Shown here piece after piece: positions 30,342 to 38,767 of a stretch of DNA of 64,000 bases. Origin of the DNA: Paracoccus beibuensis. GTDB lineage: Bacteria; Pseudomonadota; Alphaproteobacteria; Rhodobacterales; Rhodobacteraceae. A program made the translations under genes and the position numbers. The notes under the pieces were generated by a model. It was not told where the DNA came from. It worked only from the letters and a program-made list of their open reading frames with translations, and did not search any database. Each line of letters begins with the position of its first letter. Position 1 is the first letter of the stretch. The stretch spans positions 62,001 through 126,000 of the forward strand of contig NZ_JAOTBD010000004.1 of assembly GCF_026162625.1 (NCBI RefSeq), given 5' to 3'.

Positions 30342-31522
30342 CCGATCTGCTCCGCAATTCGGGCGGCAAGGCGGGCTGCGACATCGCCCTTCGCCATACG
30401 CGGCCATTCCTCGTCGCCCGCTTCGGTGATCAGCGTCACCGCGTTTTCAGTGCCGCCCATGATGCCCGTGGCCGGGCTGACATCGTTGGCCACGATCCAG
30501 TCGCAGCCCTTGCGCGCGCGCTTCGCGGTGGCGTGGGCGACGACGTCCTGCGTTTCGGCCGCAAAGCCCACGACCAGCCGGGGCCGCTGCGCCGCACGTG
30601 AAATCCACGCCAGGATGTCAGGATTCTCCGCCATCTGCAGCGACGGCAGGCTGTCGCCCTTCTTGATCTTCTGGTCGCTGCCGTTGAGGATCCGCCAATC
30701 CGCCACCGCCGCCGCCATGACGGCCGCATCGGCGGGCAGCGCCGCCTCGACCGCGTCGCGCATTTCCTGCGCCGTTTCGACCGCAATCACCTCGACCCCT
30801 TGCGGCGCGGGAACTGCCGCAGGGCCGGTCACGAAGCTGACCCGTGCGCCCAGATCCCGCAGTGCCGCCGCCACCGCCGCCCCCTGGGCGCCGCTGGAGC
30901 GGTTGGCGATGTATCGCACCGGGTCGATCGGCTCGTGAGTCGGACCCGAGGTCACGATGACATGCCGCCCCTTCAGCGGCCCTTCGGCCAGCGCCGTGCG
31001 AATCGCGGCCAGGATCGCGTCAGGCTCGGCCATGCGGCCCGGACCAAATTCGCCACAGGCCATGTCGCCGCTGCCCGGTCCCACGGTCAGGATGCCGTCG
31101 CCCCGCAGCGTCGCAAGGTTGCGCCGTGTCGCCGGGTGGTCCCACATCCGGACATTCATGGCGGGCGCGATCAGCACCCGCTTGTCCGTGGCCATCAGCA
31201 GGGTCGAGGCGAGGTCGTTCGCCGCCCCCTGCGCCATTTTCGCCATCAGGTCTGCCGTGGCAGGCGCGACGACGACAAGGTCCGCCTGGCGCGACAGCTG
31301 GATATGACCGATCTCTGCCTCGGCGTTGCGGTCCCACAGGGTGTCGTGCACCGGCTCTCCGGCCAGCACCGACAGGGTCATCGGCGTGGTGAACTGCGCG
31401 CCCGACGCAGTCAGCACCGGCGTCACCGCGGCCCCCGCGCCCCGGATCAGCCGGATCAGCTGAGGGATCTTGTAGGCCGAGATGCCCCCGCCCACGATCA
31501 GCAATATGCGCTTGCCCTGCAT
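30338..31522 (-). CDS. coaBC: Coenzyme A biosynthesis bifunctional protein CoaBC
   Basis: 394 residues. The CoaC decarboxylase half (1-180) has GGGISAYKIPQLIRLIRGAG, the PAMNVRMW motif, and the active Cys in GDMACGEFGPGRM. The CoaB synthetase half has the dinucleotide fold ending SSGAQGAAVAAALRDLGARV, MAAAVADWRI and the MAENPDILAWI motif. It makes 4'-phosphopantetheine from phosphopantothenate and cysteine. It heads the suf block (overlap with the desulfurase), a link through cysteine use. It is divergent from yifB across a region with CtrA-type boxes. Confidence 0.95.
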   Translation of the reverse strand: MQGKRILLIVGGGISAYKIPQLIRLIRGAGAAVTPVLTASGAQFTTPMTLSVLAGEPVHDTLWDRNAEAEIGHIQLSRQADLVVVAPATADLMAKMAQGAANDLASTLLMATDKRVLIAPAMNVRMWDHPATRRNLATLRGDGILTVGPGSGDMACGEFGPGRMAEPDAILAAIRTALAEGPLKGRHVIVTSGPTHEPIDPVRYIANRSSGAQGAAVAAALRDLGARVSFVTGPAAVPAPQGVEVIAVETAQEMRDAVEAALPADAAVMAAAVADWRILNGSDQKIKKGDSLPSLQMAENPDILAWISRAAQRPRLVVGFAAETQDVVAHATAKRARKGCDWIVANDVSPATGIMGGTENAVTLITEAGDEEWPRMAKGDVAARLAARIAEQIG

Positions 31523-31590
31523 GCGGCCCTTCCCCGTTCACCCGGCACAGATAGCGCCCGTCCCGCCCTGCCGCAAGGAAGCCTCGCCCG

Positions 31591-31624
31591 TTAACCACTC
31601 CTTAACCTGCCGGGCATTAACCAT
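31591..31624. promoter_or_regulatory. Predicted CtrA binding sites between coaBC and yifB
   Basis: TTAA at 31591-31594 and TTAA at 31602-31605 are exactly 7 bases apart, the full consensus TTAA-N7-TTAA of the master regulator CtrA. A third half site TTAACCAT lies at 31617-31624. TTAA is rare in this GC-rich sequence. The full site stands 43 bases before the yifB ATG and 69 bases before coaBC. Confidence 0.65.
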
Positions 31625-31647
31625 TCGCCGCAAAGCCGGAGATGAAC

Positions 31648-33162
31648 ATGGTCGCAATCGCCTACTCGGTCGCCTTCGTCGGCGTCGAGGCCCGCCTGGT
31701 CGAGGTGCAGTGCGCCGTCGCCGCGGGACTGCCCGGATTTTCGATCGTGGGCCTGCCGGACAAGGCCATCAGCGAAGCGAAAGAGCGTGTGCGCGCGGCC
31801 TTCGGCGCGCTGGCCATTGCGCTGCCGAACAAGCGGCTGACGGTCAACCTGTCACCTGCAGACCTTCCCAAGGAAGGCTCGCACTTCGATCTGCCCATCG
31901 CGCTGGCCGTGCTTGCCGCCCTCCAGATCGTTCCGGCCGAGGAGGTGGCGCGCTGCGTCGCCCTGGGAGAGCTGGCGCTCGACGGCCGCCTGGTCGCGGT
32001 CACGGGCGCCCTGCCCGCCGCCCTTGCCGCCTCCGAGGAAGATCGCGCCCTCATCTGTCCCCGCGCCTGCGGCCCCGAGGCTGCCTGGATCGAACAGGTG
32101 CCGGTCCTTGCATCCGACAGCCTGCGCGCAATCGTCGACCACCTGACCGACCGCGCACCCATTGCGCCGGCCCGCCCGGGCCGGATGATCGACGGTCCGG
32201 GGACGGCGTGCCTCTCGGAAGTTCGCGGCCAGGAACGCGCCAAGCGCGCGCTGGAGATCGCGGCGGCCGGTCGACACCACCTGCTGATGGTCGGCCCGCC
32301 TGGCGCCGGAAAGTCGATGCTGGCGCAGCGCCTTTCCGGCCTGATGCCGCCCCTCACCGCGCGCGAGGCGCTCGAGACCGCGATGATCCATTCGCTGGCC
32401 GGGACGCTGGATCATGGCGGCATCCCGCGCCACGCGCCGTTCCAGGACCCGCATCACACCGCCTCCTCGCCCGCCATCGTGGGCGGGGGGCCAAAGGCAA
32501 AGCCGGGCCAGATCAGCCTTGCACATAACGGCGTCCTGTTCCTGGACGAGTTCCCCGAGTTTCCGCGCGGCGTGCTCGAGAACCTCCGCCAGCCGATCGA
32601 GACGGGCGACGTCGTCGTCTCGCGCGCCAACGCGCATGTGCGTTATCCCTGCCGTTTCCTGCTGGTCGCCGCCGCCAATCCCTGCCGCTGCGGCTATCTG
32701 GCCGATCCCTCGCGCGCCTGCGCCCGCGCGCCCCTTTGCGGCGAAAGCTATCTCGGCAAGATTTCAGGGCCGCTTCTCGACCGCTTCGACCTGCGGCTCG
32801 AGGTGCCAGGTGTCGGGCTTCACGATCTGGACCTGCCCGCCGGCGGAGAGACCTCGGCCCAGGTTGCCGTCCGCGTTGCCGCCGCTCGGCAGATCCAGGC
32901 GCAGCGTTTCGCCGACCATCCGGGGGTGCGGGTGAATGCCGATGCGTCGGGGGCGCTTCTGGACCGGATCGCCGCGCCGGACGAGGCCGGGCGCGCGCTG
33001 ATCCACAAGGCCGCAGACCGGCTTGGACTGACCGCCCGCGGCTATCATCGCATCCTGCGCACCGCCCGCACAATCGCGGATCTTGAAGCGGCCGAGCGAG
33101 TCCTGACCCAGCACCTGGCCGAGGCCATCAGCTATCGACTGCCATTCGTTGCAGGCGGTTGA
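31648..33162 (+). CDS. yifB: YifB/ComM family AAA+ Mg-chelatase-like ATPase
   Basis: 504 residues from the ATG at 31648, chosen because GGAG lies 6 bases before it (the ATG at 31642 has none). The N-terminal LonC-like domain has GLPGFSIVGLPDKAISEAKE and KRLTVNLSPADLPKEGSHFD. The AAA+ core has Walker A MVGPPGAGKSMLAQRLSGLM and Walker B VLFLDEFPEF, plus ANPCRCGY with a zinc-like Cys cluster (CARAPLC). ComM is a hexameric helicase that helps migration of DNA branches during natural transformation, and in Rhodobacter the homologue helps recipients of gene-transfer-agent DNA. The CtrA box upstream agrees with that. Confidence 0.92.
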   Translation: MVAIAYSVAFVGVEARLVEVQCAVAAGLPGFSIVGLPDKAISEAKERVRAAFGALAIALPNKRLTVNLSPADLPKEGSHFDLPIALAVLAALQIVPAEEVARCVALGELALDGRLVAVTGALPAALAASEEDRALICPRACGPEAAWIEQVPVLASDSLRAIVDHLTDRAPIAPARPGRMIDGPGTACLSEVRGQERAKRALEIAAAGRHHLLMVGPPGAGKSMLAQRLSGLMPPLTAREALETAMIHSLAGTLDHGGIPRHAPFQDPHHTASSPAIVGGGPKAKPGQISLAHNGVLFLDEFPEFPRGVLENLRQPIETGDVVVSRANAHVRYPCRFLLVAAANPCRCGYLADPSRACARAPLCGESYLGKISGPLLDRFDLRLEVPGVGLHDLDLPAGGETSAQVAVRVAAARQIQAQRFADHPGVRVNADASGALLDRIAAPDEAGRALIHKAADRLGLTARGYHRILRTARTIADLEAAERVLTQHLAEAISYRLPFVAGG

Positions 33163-33597
33163 GGATTGCGACCGTCGCGGGCGGCTTGATGCCAAGGGCA
33201 TCTCCGGGCCATAGCATTACCCTCTACGGCTGAGGCCAGTGTGCGGTGCGGTAACCCCTTCGCGCTCAAAACGGAGTGTAACAACTGTCCGAAGTATCCT
33301 GCAGAAGTCGGCTGAGCTGCGGAAACTCCGTTGCCGCGCCTCAAGCTGTCCAAACGTCACATGGATCATTGGTTGAAGAGGCATGTGCACCACCGTGGCT
33401 CCGGCAGTCGCGGGTTGCATCGCATCGAGGGCACTTTCTCTGGTGCCGCGGACTCGACCAACCTCTTGCACGATCTTTCGGAGGACGATTGACCCGGCGC
33501 TTCGGCGGTCGGCCGGTTCTCCGCCCCCTGAGACTTGAACCCTTTGAAACCGGAGTTTTCGGCTGACCCCTCCTGGCCCGGAGAGGAGCTGAGATCT
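33163..33597. other. No gene recognised
   Basis: About 435 bases between yifB and the IS3 relic. Short frames exist on both strands, but their Ser/Arg/Pro composition and lack of start signals suggest none is coding. Base use is less GC-biased than in the core genes, so the stretch probably came in with, or decayed from, mobile DNA. Confidence 0.5.
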
Positions 33598-34886
33598 TTG
33601 AAAGCGTCAAGGTTCACACAGGCGCAGAGGGCGACCGGTTCGAAGCAGGCCGAGGAAGGCATACCGGCTGACGCAAGGCCGGGATCGGCCAGACGACCTA
33701 GTTCAGCTGCAGTAAGAAGAGTCAGTGAACAGTCCGGTGGACTGCTCACCCGACGAACGCGCTACGGCGGGCTGTTGTCCGATGAGATGCGCCGGCTGAA
33801 GGCGCTTGAGGACGAGAACAGCCGGCTCAAGAAGATCGTGGCCGACCTGACGCTGGACCGGGACATCTTGCGAGACGCGTCATCCGCCGCAAGCTCGTTC
33901 GCCAGCCGGCTTGAACCAGTGGCGCCTGCTCGCTCACCCTGGTCAGATGCGCGGGCTGGTTTGCGGAATGTGCATCCATTGGGGCGTGTCGATCCGCAGA
34001 GCTTTTGGGGCGCTGAGGTTCGAAACCTCCACATTTCACTACAAGTCCCGTCGCACTGACCAGGCGGCCGTCAAACGACGGATCAGGGAGATCCGCGAGA
34101 TCTGAGCTGTCGAGGAGCCATCGGTTCGAGCCCGACGGCGATTGGTGTGGGTCAAGGATGCCGGCGCATTCATGTGTTGCAGCGACGGGAGGCATGGCAG
34201 GTGAACATCAAGAAGACCCGGATGATTTACAAAGAGTTGGACTTGCAGTTCAGGAACACGCATCCGAAGCGGCGGGTCAGGACGAAGCTGCGCGACGATC
34301 GCGTCACGGCCGTCGGGCCGATCGATGTCTGGGCCATGGAATGAGCCGGGCCGGGAAATAGTCCGGGGAACTGCTTTCCGGCGAACCTTCACGACCAGTT
34401 GGCCCTGGGCAACAAGCTGCGGATCCTGACGATTGTTGATGCACATTCTCGTTTCTGTCCCACCGCCGGTCCCCGCTTCATCTACCGTCAAGGTGTCGCC
34501 CAGTCACTGAAACGGGTCTGTTACCAGGTCGGCTATCCCCGAACCATCCGGGCCAACAACGGCAGCGAGTTCATGGTGCGCGACAGTGGCCCCCGGGCCT
34601 ATTCCAGACAGGTGATCTTGGACCTTTCACGGCCCCAAAAACCAGCAGACAACGGCCTCATTGAGGCGTTCAACAGACAGCTGCGGGCCGAATGCCTGAA
34701 CGTTTGCTGGTTCACAAGTCATGCAGGCGCCCGGGAAAGCTGGAGGATGGGCGTAGGCACTACAACGAAGACCGCCCCCACAGAGAGATCGAACATAACG
34801 TCCCGATCGCCCTGCTTCATCCCGGCGACGCAGCCAGCCCGTCGCCATCACCGCGCCCGAAAAACTCCGGCATCCGGCGGGAGTAG
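33598..34886 (+). mobile_element. Decayed IS3-family element (OrfA and OrfB pseudogenes)
   Basis: OrfA traces: LKASRFTQAQ and KQAEEGIPADARPG (helix-turn-helix start), then YGGLLSDEMRRLKALEDENS and RLKKIVADLTLDRDILRDA. OrfB traces in changing frames: VSIRRAFGALRFETSTFHYK and SRRTDQAAVKRRIREI (stop at 34103-34105), RRIHVLQRREAWQVNIKKTR to VGPIDVWAME (stop at 34342-34344), LALGNKLRILTIVDAHSRF with the first DDE Asp, VILDLSRPQKPADNGLIEAF and NRQLRAECLNV, then after another shift KLEDGRRHYNEDRPHREI with the last Glu region. At least four lesions make it inactive. Terminal repeats could not be fixed by eye. Confidence 0.85.
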
Positions 34887-35132
34887 CGCACCAGACACTC
34901 GATCTCAGGAATCGGCGGACGCCTTCTCTGCGCCACGCGTTGCGCAGTATCCGGCGCTCCCAGAGAGAACCGGACGGTGCAGGTCCCCGCACGACCCGGA
35001 CCGTTATGCGCTGTCTGAGCGGCCGATCACTTAGCGAAGGTGAAGTTTTGGAAACCCGACCGGCCCGGCCGCTGGAGGGCCAGCGACCGGCACGGATAAT
35101 CAACCTGCAAGGCGGAAGACGCCGCTTCGTCT

Positions 35133-36083
35133 TCAGCCTCGGGCCAGGACGCGGCGTTCGATGGCTTGCCAGATGGCCTCGGCGGCGTTGATGCCATCGA
35201 AGCGCTCAAGCTCCTGGATGCCCGTGGGCGAGGTCACGTTGATCTCGGTCAGCCAGCCGTCGATGACGTCGATGCCGGTGAAGATCAGGCCCTTCTCGCG
35301 CAGGACCGGGGCGATGCGGGCGCAGATCTCGCGCTCGCGCTCGGTCAAGCCGATCTTTTCGGCGCGGCCGCCGACATGCATGTTGGATCGCGCCTCGCCC
35401 TCTTGCGGGACGCGGTTGATCGCGCCGACGGGTTCGCCGTCCACCAGGATGATCCGCTTGTCGCCCTTGACGACGACGGGCAGGTATTTCTGCGCGATCA
35501 TGGGTTCACGGTTGATGCCCGCGAAAGTCTCCAGCAGCGCCGACAGGTTCGGGTCGCCCGGGCGCAGGTGGAAGACACCCGCCCCGCCGTTGCCATAGAG
35601 CGGCTTGACGATGATCTCACCGTGGCGCGCGCGGAAGGCGCGGAAGGCGGCAGGATCGCGGGCGATCATGGTGGGCGGCGTCAGGTCGGGGAAGTCCAGC
35701 ACCATCAGCTTCTCGGGGCAGTTCCTGACCCAGAACGGATCGTTCACCACCAGCGCCTGCGCATGCACCCGGTCCAGAAGATGGGTCGAGGTGACATAAG
35801 CCATGTCGAAGGGCGGGTCCTGGCGCAGCCAGATGACGTCGAAATCGGTGGCATCGACCTCGGTCCAGTCGCCGAACGTGACATGGGCGCCGGCCTCGCG
35901 GCGCAGGGTGATCGGGCGGCCGCGCGCGATCACCCTGCCCTCGTCATAGCGCAGTTGGTCGACGGTGTACTGGAACAGCCGGTGGCCGCGGGCCTCGGCT
36001 TCCAGCCCGATGCGGAAGGTGCTGTCGGCGTGGATCGAGACATGCTCGACCGGGTCCATCTGCAAGGCGACGTAAAGGCTCAT
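35133..36083 (-). CDS. gshB: Glutathione synthetase
   Basis: 316 residues, ATP-grasp enzyme joining gamma-glutamylcysteine and glycine. It opens [20 protein letters not shown], has [20 protein letters not shown], the ATP-grasp core [37 protein letters not shown] and [20 protein letters not shown]. The ATG at 36083 has AGGAGG 5 bases upstream; a GTG at 36089 is not needed. The stop codon overlaps a small hairpin (35115-35134). First of a leftward group with yraN and rsmI upstream. Confidence 0.95.
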   Translation of the reverse strand: MSLYVALQMDPVEHVSIHADSTFRIGLEAEARGHRLFQYTVDQLRYDEGRVIARGRPITLRREAGAHVTFGDWTEVDATDFDVIWLRQDPPFDMAYVTSTHLLDRVHAQALVVNDPFWVRNCPEKLMVLDFPDLTPPTMIARDPAAFRAFRARHGEIIVKPLYGNGGAGVFHLRPGDPNLSALLETFAGINREPMIAQKYLPVVVKGDKRIILVDGEPVGAINRVPQEGEARSNMHVGGRAEKIGLTEREREICARIAPVLREKGLIFTGIDVIDGWLTEINVTSPTGIQELERFDGINAAEAIWQAIERRVLARG

Positions 36084-36143
36084 CTGCACCTCCTGAAATG
36101 CGGATCCGTTGTGGCCTGCGGCCGGGGCGGATGCAAGCCTGCG

Positions 36144-36515
36144 TCAGAACTCTCCGAAGGCGTTCTTCAGCAGGTCGACCCGTGCCGTCGCATCGACCAG
36201 CGCCGCGTCGAAGCGCATGGGCACCTGGCCCAAGCCCCGCGCCTCGCAATATTCGCAAGCCGCCTGCATGATGCGGCGCATCTGCGCCGGCTGCAGGCGT
36301 TCGGCGGCCAGGGCATGGGTGGCGGCGGCCTTGACCTCGACGAAGACGATGTCGTCGCCGTCACGCAGGATCAGGTCGATCTCTCCGGCGCGCCCGCGCC
36401 AGCGTTCGGCCAGAAGCTCTGCGCCGTTGCCAAGGTAAAGGCGCAGGACGTTTTCCTCGGCCAGACGCCCCGCCGTTGCGGCGGTGCGGCCGCGGTGGTG
36501 GCGGGCACCGCTCAC
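36144..36515 (-). CDS. yraN: YraN family protein (UPF0102)
   Basis: 123 residues. The nuclease-like core motif is visible: GRAGEIDLILRDGDDIVFVE followed by VKAAATHALAAERL, which has the E-x-D-x9-E-V-K pattern of restriction-endonuclease-like folds. GRLAEENVLRLYL at the start is the family's first helix. Probably a Holliday-junction-like nuclease; no activity is proven for the family. Its ATG overlaps the rsmI stop. Confidence 0.9.
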   Translation of the reverse strand: MSGARHHRGRTAATAGRLAEENVLRLYLGNGAELLAERWRGRAGEIDLILRDGDDIVFVEVKAAATHALAAERLQPAQMRRIMQAACEYCEARGLGQVPMRFDAALVDATARVDLLKNAFGEF

Positions 36516-37417
36516 TGGCCGGACAGCGCCAGCGCGCGCTGATAAACGTCGCGCTTGGGCAGCCCCAGATCCTTTGCGGCCTCGCGCGCGGCGTCCTTCA
36601 CCGACATCGTGGCCATGTAGCCTTCCAGCACCTGCTGCAGGCGGTCGTCGTCGACCTCGACCGGCGACGGGCGGTCGAGGACCATGACGACCTCGCCCTT
36701 CAGCGCTTCCATTCGCGGATCTCCGGCCAGGTCGCTGGCGGTGCCGCGGATGATCTCCTCGAACTTCTTGGTCAGTTCGCGGGCGACGACAACGGTGCGC
36801 GCACCGTCGAGGACGGCCAGGTCCTGCAGCGTCCGCGACACGCGGCGCGGGCTTTCATAGAGGATCAGCGTTGAATCGACGGCCATCCAGTTTCGAAGCC
36901 AGGTCTGGCGGGCCGTCGCGGTGGGCGGCGGGAAACCCAGGAACAGGAACCGGTCGCTTGGAAGGCCCGCGACGCTCAGCGCGGCCAGCGCCGCCGACGG
37001 GCCCGGCAGCGCATGGACGCGCGCGCCAGCCTCGGCCGCGTCCAGCGCCAGGCGATAGCCGGGATCGGCCACCAGCGGCGTGCCCGCGTCCGAGCAATAG
37101 GCGACGCTGCCACCCTCGGCCAGGGCCGCCAGAAGCGCTGGACGTGCACGGTCGCCGTTGTGGTCGTGATAGGACAGGATGCGCCGCCCGCGCAGGGGGA
37201 TGCCGTGGATGTCCATCAGGTGACGCAGCACGCGCGTATCCTCGGCCGCCAGCATGTCGGCGCTGTTCAGCACGTCCAGCGCCCGCAGCGTGATGTCGCG
37301 TGCCGCGCCGATGGGCGTCGCCACGAGGTAGAGGCCCGGATCAAGCCGCACCGCCTCGACATGGGCGGTCAGGCGGCGCGGCAGCTCGGTCGCGGGTCGG
37401 TCACTGCGGTCGCTCAT
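36512..37417 (-). CDS. rsmI: 16S rRNA (cytidine(1402)-2'-O)-methyltransferase
   Basis: 301 residues of the tetrapyrrole-methylase fold. Motifs: LYLVATPIGAARDITLRALD, MLAAEDTRVLRHLM, AYCSDAGTPLVADPGYRL, HALPGPSAALAALSVAGLPS and LILYESPRRVSRTLQDLA. It methylates the ribose of C1402 in the decoding centre. Start ATG 37417 is chosen by alignment to the family and by the gap to the divergent gene; the frame is open further. It forms the usual rsmI-yraN-gshB order beside a divergent LpoA-like gene. Confidence 0.95.
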   Translation of the reverse strand: MSDRSDRPATELPRRLTAHVEAVRLDPGLYLVATPIGAARDITLRALDVLNSADMLAAEDTRVLRHLMDIHGIPLRGRRILSYHDHNGDRARPALLAALAEGGSVAYCSDAGTPLVADPGYRLALDAAEAGARVHALPGPSAALAALSVAGLPSDRFLFLGFPPPTATARQTWLRNWMAVDSTLILYESPRRVSRTLQDLAVLDGARTVVVARELTKKFEEIIRGTASDLAGDPRMEALKGEVVMVLDRPSPVEVDDDRLQQVLEGYMATMSVKDAAREAAKDLGLPKRDVYQRALALSGQ

Positions 37418-37527
37418 CCTGCCTCCGTTCGGCGCCGATACGGGCCGGCGCTGATTGCCAATCGCGGGCGCAGGTCCTAGGCTGCCGGCATCCGCGAGCG
37501 TCTTATCACAAAGCAGGGAAGTTTCAC

Positions 37528-38751
37528 ATGTTCGCCTTCGCCACAACCCGGGCTGCATCGGGCCGGCCTGCATCCGGATTGCACCGCGCGCTTCTGAAGA
37601 CGGCGACCGTCGTCTCGGCCCTGTTTCTTGCGGCCTGCGAACCGATAGGCGGCGCAGGCCAGGCCACCGGACCCGAGACCGGCCCGCTGATCGACCCGTC
37701 CGAGCCGGTGCAGGTCGCGCTTCTGGCCCCCGGCGGCACGGGTTCGCAGGACCTGGAATGGCTGGCCCGCAGCATCAAGAACGCCGCCCGCATGGCCGCG
37801 GCCGACGCGCAGGGGGCGACAATCGACCTGCGGATATATGACGTCGGCGCCTCGACCGAGACGGCGGTCGCGCAAGCCAACGCCGCAGCCGATGCGGGGG
37901 CGCAGATCATCTTGGGCCCGCTGTTCGCCGAGGGCGCGAACGCGGTCGGCAACACGATGCTGCCACGCAACATCAACGTGCTGACCTTTTCCAACAATAC
38001 CCAGGTCGCCGGCGGCAACGTCTTCATCCTGGGCAACAGCTTCGAGAACATCGCCGACCGGCTGGTCGGCTATGGCGTGAACCAGGGCAAGCGCAACGTC
38101 CTGGTCGTGGCTGAGGACGATGTCGCGGGCCAGCTTGGCGGCCGCGCGATCGAGACCGCCATCGCCCGCAACGGCGCCCGCCTGGCAGGCCGCGTGAACC
38201 ATCCGGTCTCGATCAGCGGCATCGACAGCGTCACGCCGCGCATCGCCGAAGCCGCGAAGTCGGGACAGGTGGACGCCGTCTTCATGACCGCGAACAACCA
38301 AGCCGTCCTGCCCTACCTGACCGAGCAACTGGCCGAGGCCGGGGTGCGGTCGCCCGTGACTCAAATGATGGGCCTGACCCGGTGGGATCAGCCTGCGGAC
38401 CGTCTTGGCATGCCGCAGCTGGCCGAGGGCTGGTTTGCGATCCCCGACCAGACGCTGCAGCGGCAGTTCGACGCCCGCTATGCCCAGGCCCATGGCGAGG
38501 CGCCGCACCCGCTGGCCTCGCTGGGATATGACGGGGTTGCCGCCCTCGCCTCGCTGGTGCGCAACGGCCAGCGGAACGCGCTGGCGACCTCGGGGCTGAC
38601 GCAGCCCGCCGGGTTCTCGGGCGTGGGCGGGGTGTTCCGCCTGCAGCGCGACGGAACGGTCCGGCGCGGGCTGGCGGTCGCCACGATCCGCAACAACCAG
38701 CTTGTCGTCCTGGACCCCGCGCCGCGCAGCACCCGCGGCCTCGGCTCGTGA
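37528..38751 (+). CDS. Penicillin-binding protein activator (LpoA-like lipoprotein)
   Basis: 407 residues, predicted lipoprotein with lipobox LFLAACEP. The body is a periplasmic-binding-protein fold: VQVALLAPGGTGSQDLEWLA, DAGAQIILGPLFAEGANAVG and NVLTFSNNTQVAGGNVFILG, then PLASLGYDGVAALASLV near the end. This is the C-terminal domain of LpoA, an outer-membrane activator of PBP1a peptidoglycan synthase. The gene beside rsmI is typical of many proteobacteria and supports LpoA over an amino-acid transporter subunit. Confidence 0.82.
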   Translation: MFAFATTRAASGRPASGLHRALLKTATVVSALFLAACEPIGGAGQATGPETGPLIDPSEPVQVALLAPGGTGSQDLEWLARSIKNAARMAAADAQGATIDLRIYDVGASTETAVAQANAAADAGAQIILGPLFAEGANAVGNTMLPRNINVLTFSNNTQVAGGNVFILGNSFENIADRLVGYGVNQGKRNVLVVAEDDVAGQLGGRAIETAIARNGARLAGRVNHPVSISGIDSVTPRIAEAAKSGQVDAVFMTANNQAVLPYLTEQLAEAGVRSPVTQMMGLTRWDQPADRLGMPQLAEGWFAIPDQTLQRQFDARYAQAHGEAPHPLASLGYDGVAALASLVRNGQRNALATSGLTQPAGFSGVGGVFRLQRDGTVRRGLAVATIRNNQLVVLDPAPRSTRGLGS

Positions 38752-38767
38752 GGGATTGACTGCAGAA

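Noticed and set aside
33366-33749. 127-codon minus-strand frame as a gene
   Set aside because: Ser/Pro/Cys-rich composition, no start signal, and it overlaps the OrfA trace of the IS3 relic on the other strand.
34100-34150. T-loop-like GGTTCGAGCCC as a second tRNA or attachment site
   Set aside because: No cloverleaf can be formed and it lies inside the decayed IS3 transposase.
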